Source of the DNA: Bacteroidota bacterium
GTDB lineage: Bacteria > Bacteroidota > Bacteroidia > Chitinophagales > Saprospiraceae
Reading direction: 5' to 3'
DNA: 6,205 bases
NCBI GenBank assembly: GCA_008501835.1
Contig: QQUB01000963.1
Span: forward strand, 1-6,205
Each line of letters begins with the position of its first letter. Positions within the stretch are counted from its first letter, which is position 1. The notes beneath the pieces are model-generated. The model made no database searches and was not told the origin of the DNA. It worked only from the letters and a program-made list of their open reading frames with translations. The translations under genes and the position numbers were made by a program. Of the stretch, positions 1 through 5,132 are shown piece after piece.

Positions 1-620
1 TTAAAGCTTTTCAGGAAGGAAAGGACATCCACAGAGCTACTGCTGCCGGAGTTTTTGAAGTACCTTATGAAGAGGTTACCAGAGAACAACGATACCGTGC
101 CAAAACGGTTAACTTCAGTATCATCTATGGTGCCGGCGCTACCAACCTATCGCGCCAACTGGACCTAAAAAGAGCTGAGGCGAAGAGGCTTATTGAAAGC
201 TATTTCAGAGAGTATCCGGGACTTCGTAATTACATGGACAAAACGGTCGCATTCGCTAGAGAAAACGGCTATGTGAATACCATGATGGGCAGAAGACGGT
301 ACCTCAGAGATATTAATTCCAGGAATGGTATGATCCGAAGCGGAGCCGAGAGAAATGCCATCAACACCCCAATTCAGGGTACTGCAGCCGATATGATCAA
401 AATTGCCATGTGCAACATCCACCAGGCTTTGAAAGACAGCCATTTGAAAACCAAGATGATTCTTCAGGTACATGATGAACTCGTTTTTGATGTACCTAAA
501 TCTGAATTGGAAGAAGTAAAGATCCTTGTGGAAGATAAAATGAAAAATGCGATCACTGGTCTCAAGGTACCTATCGTGGTTGATATGGGGGTTGGTAATG
601 ACTGGTTGGAGGCACATTAA
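1..620 (+). CDS. polA: DNA polymerase I, C-terminal fragment (5' end outside window)
   Basis: This is the C-terminal 205 residues of family A DNA polymerase I, the enzyme that fills gaps and replaces Okazaki RNA primers. The reading frame is open from position 3, and the gene begins upstream of the window. The fragment covers the end of the palm and the fingers. KAFQEGKDIH is the usual AFxxGxDIH segment. The O-helix RYRAKTVNFSIIYG carries the expected Arg, Lys, Phe and Tyr (fragment residues 30, 34, 38, 42), matching E. coli R754, K758, F762 and Y766 by family knowledge. Phe at the third position is the normal dideoxy-discriminating state. ERNAINTPIQGTAAD follows, then motif C, QVHDELVFDVP (His157, Asp158, Glu159), with its catalytic acidic pair. 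It ends in the usual NDWLEAH tail and TAA. It is intact as far as visible. The exonuclease domains cannot be judged here. Confidence 0.97.
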   Translation, partial: KAFQEGKDIHRATAAGVFEVPYEEVTREQRYRAKTVNFSIIYGAGATNLSRQLDLKRAEAKRLIESYFREYPGLRNYMDKTVAFARENGYVNTMMGRRRYLRDINSRNGMIRSGAERNAINTPIQGTAADMIKIAMCNIHQALKDSHLKTKMILQVHDELVFDVPKSELEEVKILVEDKMKNAITGLKVPIVVDMGVGNDWLEAH

Positions 621-719
621 GTAGTTAGCCATGAATTCATGAATGGTTTAGAATTAATGGATGGCACAAAAAGTCAATTCAAGACCAAAGGATTTTTTTT
701 GGTGTATTTATGTTAAGTT

Positions 720-755
720 CTTTGCGAACATTGCGCATTCCTTGCGATCTTTGCA
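720..755 (+). repeat. Four phased TTGCG/TTGCA units upstream of lpxD
   Basis: TTGCG occurs at 722-726, 731-735 and 742-746, and TTGCA at 751-755. Start-to-start spacings are 9, 11 and 9 bases, close to one DNA turn. The cluster ends 20 bases before the lpxD start codon and overlaps the promoter candidate. From general familiarity, similar CTTTGCG-rich strings occur in other Bacteroidota intergenic regions, so this could be a dispersed family rather than a gene-specific operator. Confidence 0.5.
721..753 (+). promoter_or_regulatory. Candidate Bacteroidota sigma promoter for lpxD
   Basis: TTTG at 721-724 is followed after 21 bases by GATCTTTG at 746-753. The phylum consensus is TTTG at -33 and TAnnTTTG at -7, so the -7 box has one mismatch, at its first base. 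The start codon lies 21 bases downstream in an A-rich leader without a Shine-Dalgarno. Because TTG recurs here in phase, other pairings are possible. Confidence 0.35.
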
Positions 756-774
756 GTAAAGAAAAAAACAGAAA

Positions 775-1713
775 ATGACCTTCGACCAACCCATTCCCGT
801 TAAGGAAATAGCTCAAAAAATTGGAGCAAAGATTATTGGCAATGCTGATCTCATGGCTATCGGCATCAATGAAATACATAATGTCCGTGAAGGAGATATC
901 ACATTCGTAGATGTAAAAAAGTATTTCAAAAAGTCCCTCGATTCTGCAGCGACCATCATCATTCTCAACGAAGAGACGGAATGTCCCGAGGGAAAGGTTT
1001 TGTTACTTTGTGATGATCCGTTTCAAGCTTACAATAGTATCGTTAAGGAGCATAACCCCTTCGTTCCGTTAAATCATACCATAGGAGAAACTGCCCAAAT
1101 CCATCCTTCTTCCATCATTGAACCGGGGGCCACTATTGGACCTGAAGTCAAAATTGGGAAAAATTGTCTCATCCAGTCGGGGGCTGTAGTGCGGGGCCGG
1201 GTAATCATTAAAGACCATGTGTTAGTAGAATCCGGAGCAGTGATCGGAACAGATGCTTTTTATTATAAAAAGACCACTGAAGGGTTCAAAAAATGGCGTT
1301 CAGGTGGTCGGGTAATCCTTGAAGATCATGTAGACATAGGAGCCAATTCAACGGTTAATATTGGCGTATCCGGAGACACTATCATCGGTGAGGGCACTAA
1401 GCTGGATTGTATGGTACACATCGGACACGATGTTGTAATTGGTAAGCATTGTCAAATAACCGCGCAGATTGCCATTGGTGGTAATACCCGAATCGGCAAT
1501 AATGTAATTCTTTATGGGCAAGTTGGCATTATTCACAACCTGAATATAGGTGACAATGTGGTTGTCTTGGCCAAATCTCTTGTCACTAAGGATCTGGAAG
1601 CCGGAAAGACTTATTTCGGTCATCCGGTGAATGAAACTCGCCAGACTTACAAACAATTAGCAGCTTTAAGGCAGTTACCTGATTTGATCAAGGAGTTGAG
1701 AAGCAAGAAATAA
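775..1713 (+). CDS. lpxD: LpxD-family UDP-3-O-acylglucosamine N-acyltransferase (short paralogue type)
   Basis: The 312-residue protein belongs to the LpxD family. That family moves a 3-hydroxyacyl chain from acyl carrier protein to the 2-amino group of UDP-3-O-acylglucosamine, a cytoplasmic step of lipid A synthesis. Residues 1-100 resemble the LpxD uridine-binding domain (VREGDITFVDVKKYF; Phe44 in the place of the uracil-stacking Phe). Residues 101-275 are left-handed beta-helix hexapeptide repeats of the IGxxxxIGxxxxI kind. HIGHDVVIG contains the expected catalytic His (His218). The C-terminal helix (about 286-310) is the trimer-forming tail. It departs from the textbook enzyme in three ways: it is about 30 residues shorter than E. 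coli LpxD, it reads IGTDAFYYKK where GFGF-like residues are usual, and the position of E. coli His276 appears to be Asn255. It is therefore probably the second, Bacteroidota-type LpxD. The substrate is inferred, not shown. The ATG is chosen for its A-rich leader and complete domain. Confidence 0.85.
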   Translation: MTFDQPIPVKEIAQKIGAKIIGNADLMAIGINEIHNVREGDITFVDVKKYFKKSLDSAATIIILNEETECPEGKVLLLCDDPFQAYNSIVKEHNPFVPLNHTIGETAQIHPSSIIEPGATIGPEVKIGKNCLIQSGAVVRGRVIIKDHVLVESGAVIGTDAFYYKKTTEGFKKWRSGGRVILEDHVDIGANSTVNIGVSGDTIIGEGTKLDCMVHIGHDVVIGKHCQITAQIAIGGNTRIGNNVILYGQVGIIHNLNIGDNVVVLAKSLVTKDLEAGKTYFGHPVNETRQTYKQLAALRQLPDLIKELRSKK

Positions 1714-1735
1714 GTAGACTTTTGTAAAAAAGTGG

Positions 1736-1759
1736 CCTTAAAAATGTCACGTTTTAAGG
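1736..1759 (+). terminator. Candidate lpxD terminator hairpin
   Basis: CCTTAAAA at 1736-1743 pairs perfectly with TTTTAAGG at 1752-1759 around an 8-nt loop, 22 bases after the lpxD stop. The stem is AT-rich and the following tract (TTTCGCGGCTTTT) is only partly T, so it would be a weak terminator. Confidence 0.4.
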
Positions 1760-1811
1760 TTTCGCGGCTTTTATAAGTAAAGGAATTGGAATTTCCTGCT
1801 CCTTTTTACCA

Positions 1812-1842
1812 TTGCTATTTAACCAAACATCTTGTAATTTAG
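1812..1842 (+). promoter_or_regulatory. Candidate promoter for the Uma2 gene
   Basis: TTG at 1812-1814, a 20-base gap, then TAATTTAG at 1835-1842 (one mismatch to TAnnTTTG). The leader to the start codon would be about 65 bases. The match is modest in AT-rich DNA and could be chance. Confidence 0.25.
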
Positions 1843-1914
1843 TATAGCTACTGATACAGGAAATATTTTTAAGAATTGATAGCACGGTAATATTTTTTAC
1901 AAAAAGCAAGCGTC

Positions 1915-2538
1915 ATGTCTTACGACTCCAACCAGGAAGAAGTCACCATTGAAGATATTGTTGCGGAACCTTCTGCAGAATACACCGTTCAGGATTATCT
2001 CTCCTGGCAATTTGATGAAATGGTCGAACTGATCAGAGGAAAGGTATTCCGGATGAGTCCGGGACCATGGACTAAACATCAAAGGATTTCTGTTTATTTA
2101 CTTGGACAACTTTTTAATTTTCTGGAAAATAGCCAGTGTGAAGTGTTTCATGCCCCTTACGATGTATACCTTCCAATAAAACATCCCAAAACAGGCAAGC
2201 CAAACACCGTCGTTCAGCCCGACATCACCGTCATTTGCGATCCCGATAAAATTAAAGAACATGGGTGTGTAGGAAGTCCCGATATGGTAGTGGAGATTAT
2301 TTCTCCAAGTACCCGTAAAAAAGATATTCAGATCAAACACGAACTGTACGAAGAGTGTGGGATCAACACCTACTGGCTTGTTTTCCCAAAAGAAGAGATC
2401 ATTGAAGTGTTTGAATTAGATGAGCATGGAAAGTACCATCGGGTTGGAGGATTTTCTGATGATGATATTTTGACTCCTGGTCTATTTCCTGATTTAAGCA
2501 TTGAAGTGAGTAAGGTATTTAAAAACTCCCTGACATGA
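1915..2538 (+). CDS. Uma2-family (DUF820) PD-(D/E)XK nuclease-like protein
   Basis: The 207-residue cytoplasmic protein matches the Uma2/DUF820 family by pattern. This restriction-endonuclease-fold group is abundant in cyanobacteria and scattered in Bacteroidota, and its biological role is largely unknown. After a variable acidic N-terminus (1-22) comes the family opening YTVQDYLSWQ and VELIRGKVFRMSPGP (Glu38). The core has VVQPDITVICDPDKI (Asp103) and PDMVVEIISPSTRKKD (Glu127), with Lys141 in the following helix (IKHELYEECGI), then INTYWLVFP. Glu38, Asp103, Glu127 and Lys141 are the likely metal and catalytic residues by analogy with the fold; none appears missing. It stands alone on this strand with its own spacer. 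Its stop codon lies inside the left copy of a 9-bp direct repeat that borders a putative inserted element. A conflict or defence role is possible but unsupported by the neighbours. Confidence 0.88.
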   Translation: MSYDSNQEEVTIEDIVAEPSAEYTVQDYLSWQFDEMVELIRGKVFRMSPGPWTKHQRISVYLLGQLFNFLENSQCEVFHAPYDVYLPIKHPKTGKPNTVVQPDITVICDPDKIKEHGCVGSPDMVVEIISPSTRKKDIQIKHELYEECGINTYWLVFPKEEIIEVFELDEHGKYHRVGGFSDDDILTPGLFPDLSIEVSKVFKNSLT

Positions 2539-2606
2539 CATCGATTAAAGCGTATCTACAAGTTCAATGTCATCTACCTAAGAGAACCAATGAAGAAATT
2601 CAATTG

Positions 2607-2640
2607 CACCGTGCCTGTCTGCCGGTGTTGCCAGACAGGC
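2607..2640. repeat. Hairpin with 9-bp stem and a competing fold
   Basis: GCCTGTCTG at 2613-2621 pairs perfectly with CAGACAGGC at 2632-2640, with a 10-nt loop. CACCG at 2607-2611 can instead pair with CGGTG at 2623-2627, which would exclude the first stem, so two alternative folds exist. It is part of the gene-free 2540-2738 segment. Confidence 0.65.
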
Positions 2641-2667
2641 TTCAGCCCTTTCTTCTTGTGGTATAAA

Positions 2668-2681
2668 AGGCCTAAAGGCCT
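2668..2681. repeat. Small AGGCC hairpin
   Basis: AGGCC at 2668-2672 and GGCCT at 2677-2681 form a perfect 5-bp stem with a TAAA tetraloop. It is the middle palindrome of the gene-free segment. Confidence 0.55.
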
Positions 2682-2702
2682 GGTTGAGTTTCTCTTGATC
2701 AT

Positions 2703-2724
2703 GCCCTGCGCTGAAGCACAGGGC
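2703..2724. repeat. Hairpin with 9-bp GC-rich stem and tetraloop
   Basis: GCCCTGCGC at 2703-2711 pairs with GCACAGGGC at 2716-2724 around TGAA. On the + strand there is one C-A mismatch. Read from the - strand, the same position becomes a G-U wobble, so the structure is better as - strand RNA. No T-run follows on the + side (CTATTTAATAATC), so it does not look like a simple terminator. Confidence 0.65.
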
Positions 2725-2747
2725 TATTTAATAATCATTGACATGAC

Positions 2748-2771
2748 TAAAGTTGTTAATATTCAACTTTA
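2748..2771. terminator. Hairpin between convergent genes, likely terminator
   Basis: TAAAGTTG at 2748-2755 pairs perfectly with CAACTTTA at 2764-2771, with an 8-nt AT loop. It lies between the convergent Uma2 and CWC-DUF5522 genes, 9 bases beyond the stop codon of the latter. T-runs are not immediate on either side, so it would be a weak, possibly two-way terminator. Confidence 0.45.
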
Positions 2772-2780
2772 AATTACGCC

Positions 2781-3155
2781 CTAATTTTTTGGCACATTCA
2801 CATGATCGTAGGGACAATGTCGGCAACCACTTCCACAACATCGTCCTCGCTTCAGGTGGAACCACTCCGTCAATACAAACAGACCATCCTCCATGTAATA
2901 ATCAATTCCTTCCTGTGCTTCCGGGGTAGCGTATTTGGCAGTATCATTTTCTCGCTTGCCAGATTTCACTTCTTCAACATAACGGTTGATATTTTCAATC
3001 ACCTCGTCTCTCAAACAATTCGGACAATAACACGCGTCCACTTCCTCAGACAAAGGCATGATGGAGGGATAAGCAGCACACCAGCACGTACCCGGCTGAT
3101 CTGCTCCACAGGAAACACTTTTACCGCATTTAGGACATGGTGTATTCATGAGCAT
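2781..3155 (-). CDS. Cysteine-rich CWC plus DUF5522 two-domain protein
   Basis: The 124-residue protein has 12 cysteines. The N-terminal part (about 5-50) is of the cysteine-rich CWC type: CPKCG (Cys7, Cys10), Cys16, the signature CWC (Cys24, Cys26), then CYCPNC (Cys42, 44, 47). Residues about 50-80 form a charged helical linker. The C-terminal part (about 82-116) matches DUF5522: IDYYMEDGLFVLTEWFHLKR then CCGSGCRHCPY (Cys106, 107, 111, 114, His113). The spacing of the Cys pairs suggests two metal sites, zinc or iron-sulfur; this is inference. Both modules are known only as uncharacterised families, so no function is assigned. No signal peptide is seen, so it is probably cytoplasmic. It starts 43 bases after the stop of the small membrane protein gene on the same strand, so the two may be co-transcribed. 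Met1 and Met3 are both possible starts. Stop is TAG. Confidence 0.85.
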   Translation of the reverse strand: MLMNTPCPKCGKSVSCGADQPGTCWCAAYPSIMPLSEEVDACYCPNCLRDEVIENINRYVEEVKSGKRENDTAKYATPEAQEGIDYYMEDGLFVLTEWFHLKRGRCCGSGCRHCPYDHVNVPKN

Positions 3156-3198
3156 AAAACAAACAAGCTGAGAAAGAGGTCATTTGAAACCTGCTTTT

Positions 3199-3666
3199 TT
3201 AGGCATCCTCAGCCGTTTCCTGGCTAACCTGGCTTTGGTTACCTCCTTTCCCGAGCAAATATCCGGCAATGGTGCCCAATAACCCCATAGCGGGAGCTAT
3301 CTGGTCGTTATTATGGCCGGCAGTGATCAGATACATTGTGCATGTAATGATAAGGGTTACCACGATATATTTCATCACATCATCGGTTTTGATTCTTTCC
3401 CTGATGATTAAATACACTTCTATCCCTATGACAAGCACTCCAAAACTCAAAATAATCATGGCATGCCAGAATTCGATCGGGAACCCAGAGGATTCTTCCG
3501 CTTCATTCTTAATTTCGGTTGTGTAACCTAAGGCTGAATCAACCTCATTAACTTCCGAAACGGTTTCTGCAGGGACTTCTGATAGTGTATCTGAAGATTG
3601 ACCAAAAGTATGGGTAACAGTAAAAAACAAAGACAGGAATAGTAATAAAAAAGTGATCTTTTTCAT
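3199..3666 (-). CDS. Small membrane protein of unknown function with signal peptide
   Basis: The 155-residue protein is not recognised as a named family. Residues 1-22 look like a signal peptide (MKK, hydrophobic stretch, THTFGQ) with cleavage probably near FG/Q. An acidic Ser/Glu/Thr-rich stretch (24-62) would lie in the periplasm. Three hydrophobic segments follow: about 68-88, 99-115 and a glycine-rich one at 123-139 (IAPAMGLLGTIAGYLLGKG). The basic RERIK (89-93) between the first two fits a cytoplasmic loop, so the C-terminus would be cytoplasmic with a polar tail (NQSQVSQE). The QIAPAMGLLGTIAGYLLG motif has the small-residue pattern of packed helices and may mediate oligomerisation. The gene is followed at 43 bases by the CWC-DUF5522 gene. 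No clear promoter box was found upstream. If residues 1-22 are an uncleaved anchor, the topology would differ. Confidence 0.75.
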   Translation of the reverse strand: MKKITFLLLFLSLFFTVTHTFGQSSDTLSEVPAETVSEVNEVDSALGYTTEIKNEAEESSGFPIEFWHAMIILSFGVLVIGIEVYLIIRERIKTDDVMKYIVVTLIITCTMYLITAGHNNDQIAPAMGLLGTIAGYLLGKGGNQSQVSQETAEDA

Positions 3667-3813
3667 GAGTCAATAGGTGTTGGTTGGTGAAAATTGGTGT
3701 TTATGGTTTTTTAAAAATAGAGAAAATTTGGGAGATGAGCTCTTAACAATACCTTTAAACCAAATTGTTGCCTAAAAAGCAGATGTTAGAGAAGTGTAGA
3801 AAAACGGTCAACT
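3667..3813. other. Spacer between AraC gene and small membrane protein gene
   Basis: This is 147 AT-rich bases without a supported ORF. AACAAT at 3745-3750 can pair with ATTGTT at 3764-3769 around 13 nt, and GAAGT at 3791-3795 with ACTTC at 3811-3815. Both are weak and neither is a convincing terminator. ACAATTTG (- strand, 3761-3768) is a one-mismatch -7 box, but without a clear -33 partner. Confidence 0.3.
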
Positions 3814-4623
3814 TCACCCAAAATAATCCGAAAACGGCTCTCCCTGAGTAAAATACTTTCTGGGAGTCATCCCGGCAAATGCCTTGAATTCACCGATCAT
3901 GTGGGATTGATCGAAATAATCGCATTGGTAGGCGAGCTCGGTTAAATTGAGTGACTGGTTCCGGCTTTTTTCGAATAACACATTTTGGAATCTCACAATT
4001 TTCAGGAACTGCTTGGGGGTAGCCCCTACAAAATTGGAAAAGATACGTTCAAACTGCTTTCTACTCAGGCAAGCCTCCGAAGCCAGGTTGTCGATTTTTA
4101 TCCTTCCCCGGGATTGATCGATCAGATCGATGGCATGAAGGACTCTGGGAAAGTCCCATTTCTTTTGAGCCTGTCGTAACCTTTCAAATAAGAAATGTTC
4201 GGCCACTTTGATCTTTTCTTCAAAAGTTGGGGACTCGTAAAGATCTGTTTCGAGTTTTGCTACTTCCTCTTTAAGCAAGTATTCCAGAGGAACATTCTGA
4301 TTAAACAATTCACTAATTGGAAAATCGAAGAACGCCATCATCCCCTGCGGTTTGAAAACAATGGAGAATAAAGACAATTTTCCGGTAATGGTATAATCAA
4401 AATATTTTTTTCGCTGTCCACTGACCTGACTGACAGCATCGACGCCAATATGGTCAGATTCAGTTTCCGGTTTATCCTCAAAATAGAAAGTTAGATCCGG
4501 AAGGCCACAAGGAATGATTCGCTGCACATGTTGCCTCCCACTGGGCAAAGTATTCTCTATGGCCCAGTATTGCTTTACAAAGGCAGATAAAAATGAGGAA
4601 GGATTGGTTATGTGTAAACTCAT
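3814..4623 (-). CDS. AraC/XylS-family transcriptional regulator with DUF6597-type N-terminus
   Basis: The 269-residue regulator has an N-terminal sensor-like part (about 5-115: FVKQYWAIENT, RIIPCGLPDLTFYFED, FSIVFKPQGMMAFF, FPISELFNQNVPL), typical of the DUF6597 group in Bacteroidota. The C-terminal AraC DNA-binding domain has two helix-turn-helix units. The first is about 177-208 (IKIDNLASEACLSRKQFERI, then GATPKQFLKIVRF). The second is about 226-257 (NLTELAYQCDYFDQSHMIGE, then AGMTPRKYF). It should bind DNA in the cytoplasm and respond to an unknown small ligand. It lies 119 bases downstream of the VOC gene on the same strand, but a strong terminator stands between them and it has its own -7 box. 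It may still regulate that neighbour. Full length for the family; no missing part seen. Confidence 0.92.
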   Translation of the reverse strand: MSLHITNPSSFLSAFVKQYWAIENTLPSGRQHVQRIIPCGLPDLTFYFEDKPETESDHIGVDAVSQVSGQRKKYFDYTITGKLSLFSIVFKPQGMMAFFDFPISELFNQNVPLEYLLKEEVAKLETDLYESPTFEEKIKVAEHFLFERLRQAQKKWDFPRVLHAIDLIDQSRGRIKIDNLASEACLSRKQFERIFSNFVGATPKQFLKIVRFQNVLFEKSRNQSLNLTELAYQCDYFDQSHMIGEFKAFAGMTPRKYFTQGEPFSDYFG

Positions 4624-4637
4624 AACTTAACTAAAGA

Positions 4638-4645
4638 CAAATTTA
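4638..4645 (-). promoter_or_regulatory. Perfect -7 box of the AraC-type gene
   Basis: Read on the - strand, this is TAAATTTG, an exact match to the Bacteroidota TAnnTTTG -7 box, ending 14 bases before the start codon. Transcription would begin only about 7-10 bases before ATG, giving a very short leader. No good TTTG lies at the usual -33 distance; the T-run of the upstream terminator occupies that region. Confidence 0.5.
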
Positions 4646-4671
4646 GGCATAAAACCATCAGGAAAAAAGGC

Positions 4672-4707
4672 CCGGAATTGTGATTTTTTGTTGAACCACA
4701 ATTCCGG
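4672..4707 (-). terminator. Strong intrinsic terminator of the VOC gene
   Basis: CCGGAATTGTG at 4672-4682 pairs perfectly over 11 bp with CACAATTCCGG at 4697-4707, with a 14-nt loop. On the - strand the stem is followed by GGCCTTTTTTCC, a proper T-run. It lies 35 bases after the VOC stop codon and separates it from the AraC gene. Confidence 0.85.
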
Positions 4708-4742
4708 TTTGAACTTAAAACTCAGGACAGTCTTTCAGAAAC

Positions 4743-5102
4743 TTAAGCATCACCATACAAACCGACCTTATTCCCTTCACTGTCGATAAACAAGGCGAAA
4801 TATCCCATACCTTCCGCTTCGATTTTCGTTTTGGCCCTGACGATGGAACCTCCATTTTCTTTAATTCTGTCCATGGTTTTATCCAAATCGTTACCGGTAT
4901 TCAAACTTACCAGTACACCATCTTTGGAAGGATTAAAATCAGGTGCTTTGGAAATCGCTCCTTCTCCGGAAGGGAAACAGGCCATTTGTTCACCTCCGCC
5001 TTCAACGATCTGGAATTCCATATCCAGAACCTTTCCATAAAAATCGACTGCTCTTTCAAAATCAGTCGCAGGGATCTCAACCCAGGAAATCAGTTTTTTC
5101 AT
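4743..5102 (-). CDS. VOC-superfamily (glyoxalase/bleomycin-resistance fold) protein
   Basis: This is a 119-residue single-domain VOC protein, the usual length for one beta-alpha-beta-beta-beta pair set. The first half has ISWVEIPATDFERAVDFYGK, the second GGSIVRAKTKI, GMGYFALFIDSEGN and KVGLY. It resembles the 'predicted enzyme related to lactoylglutathione lyase' group rather than true glyoxalase I. The usual metal ligands are not evident: Trp7 sits where a His is common in the first strand, and Gly114 where a Glu is common in the last. It may therefore lack a metal and act as a binding or non-metal protein. The ATG at 5102 (MKKLISW) is chosen because the -7 box at 5133-5140 would leave almost no leader for the in-frame ATG at 5126 (an 8-residue longer form). 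No substrate can be named. Confidence 0.88.
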   Translation of the reverse strand: MKKLISWVEIPATDFERAVDFYGKVLDMEFQIVEGGGEQMACFPSGEGAISKAPDFNPSKDGVLVSLNTGNDLDKTMDRIKENGGSIVRAKTKIEAEGMGYFALFIDSEGNKVGLYGDA

Positions 5103-5132
5103 TGCTTTACATTTTTTGGTTAACAATCACTG

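Larger units (their letters stand above)
621..774. other. polA-lpxD spacer with weak terminator-like hairpin
   Basis: The 154-bp spacer holds no convincing ORF. ACCAAA at 684-689 can pair with TTTGGT at 698-703 around an 8-nt T-rich loop. This is a weak, low-GC candidate for the polA terminator. The right half carries phased TTGCG units and the likely lpxD promoter, listed separately. Confidence 0.35.
1714..1914. other. lpxD-uma2 spacer
   Basis: This 201-bp AT-rich spacer has no supported ORF. Besides the terminator and promoter candidates listed separately, GTAAAGGA at 1777-1784 can pair with TCCTTTTTAC at 1800-1809 through a two-base bulge. This may form a second transcription-stopping hairpin. 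Confidence 0.4.
2531..2747. mobile_element. Putative MITE/REP-like insertion of about 199 bp with 9-bp flanking direct repeats
   Basis: TGACATGAC occurs exactly at 2531-2539 and again at 2739-2747, bracketing 199 bp (2540-2738) with no credible gene but several GC-rich hairpins. The ends are weakly inverted: ATCGATTAAAGC at the left and ATGATTATTAAATAGC when the right end is read on the - strand. Removing the interior plus one repeat copy leaves the Uma2 stop unchanged and puts the hairpin at 2748-2771 two bases after it, a natural gene end. The repeat can thus be read as a target-site duplication. The hairpin composition also resembles palindromic repeats that RAYT-type transposases act on, but no transposase is present and such elements do not normally duplicate their targets. 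Chance repetition cannot be excluded. Confidence 0.45.

Noticed and set aside
630..641. Perfect 12-bp palindrome CATGAATTCATG just after the polA stop
   Set aside because: It has no loop and no T-run, and is not repeated at the other spacers. A usable hairpin would be only about 4 bp, so it is probably chance.
2590..2772. A 60-residue + strand ORF beginning MKKFNCTVPVCRCC
   Set aside because: It runs straight through the hairpins of the repeat segment, has no recognisable domain or promoter, and its Cys-rich start is simply the palindromic sequence translated.
2802..3227. 141-residue + strand ORF opposite the CWC-DUF5522 gene
   Set aside because: It is an antisense shadow: the - strand frame has clear cysteine motifs of known families, while this one is low-complexity and unrecognisable.
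3676..3703. Three GGTG-containing units (GGTGTTGG, TTGGTGAA, TTGGTGTT) upstream of the small membrane protein gene
   Set aside because: Irregular spacing and short units in low-complexity sequence; not enough to call an operator.
5103..5126. Longer VOC protein start (8 extra residues, MLTKKCKA)
   Set aside because: The -7 box at 5133-5140 would leave virtually no leader for this ATG, and the family normally begins a few residues before the ISWVEIP strand, as the ATG at 5102 does.
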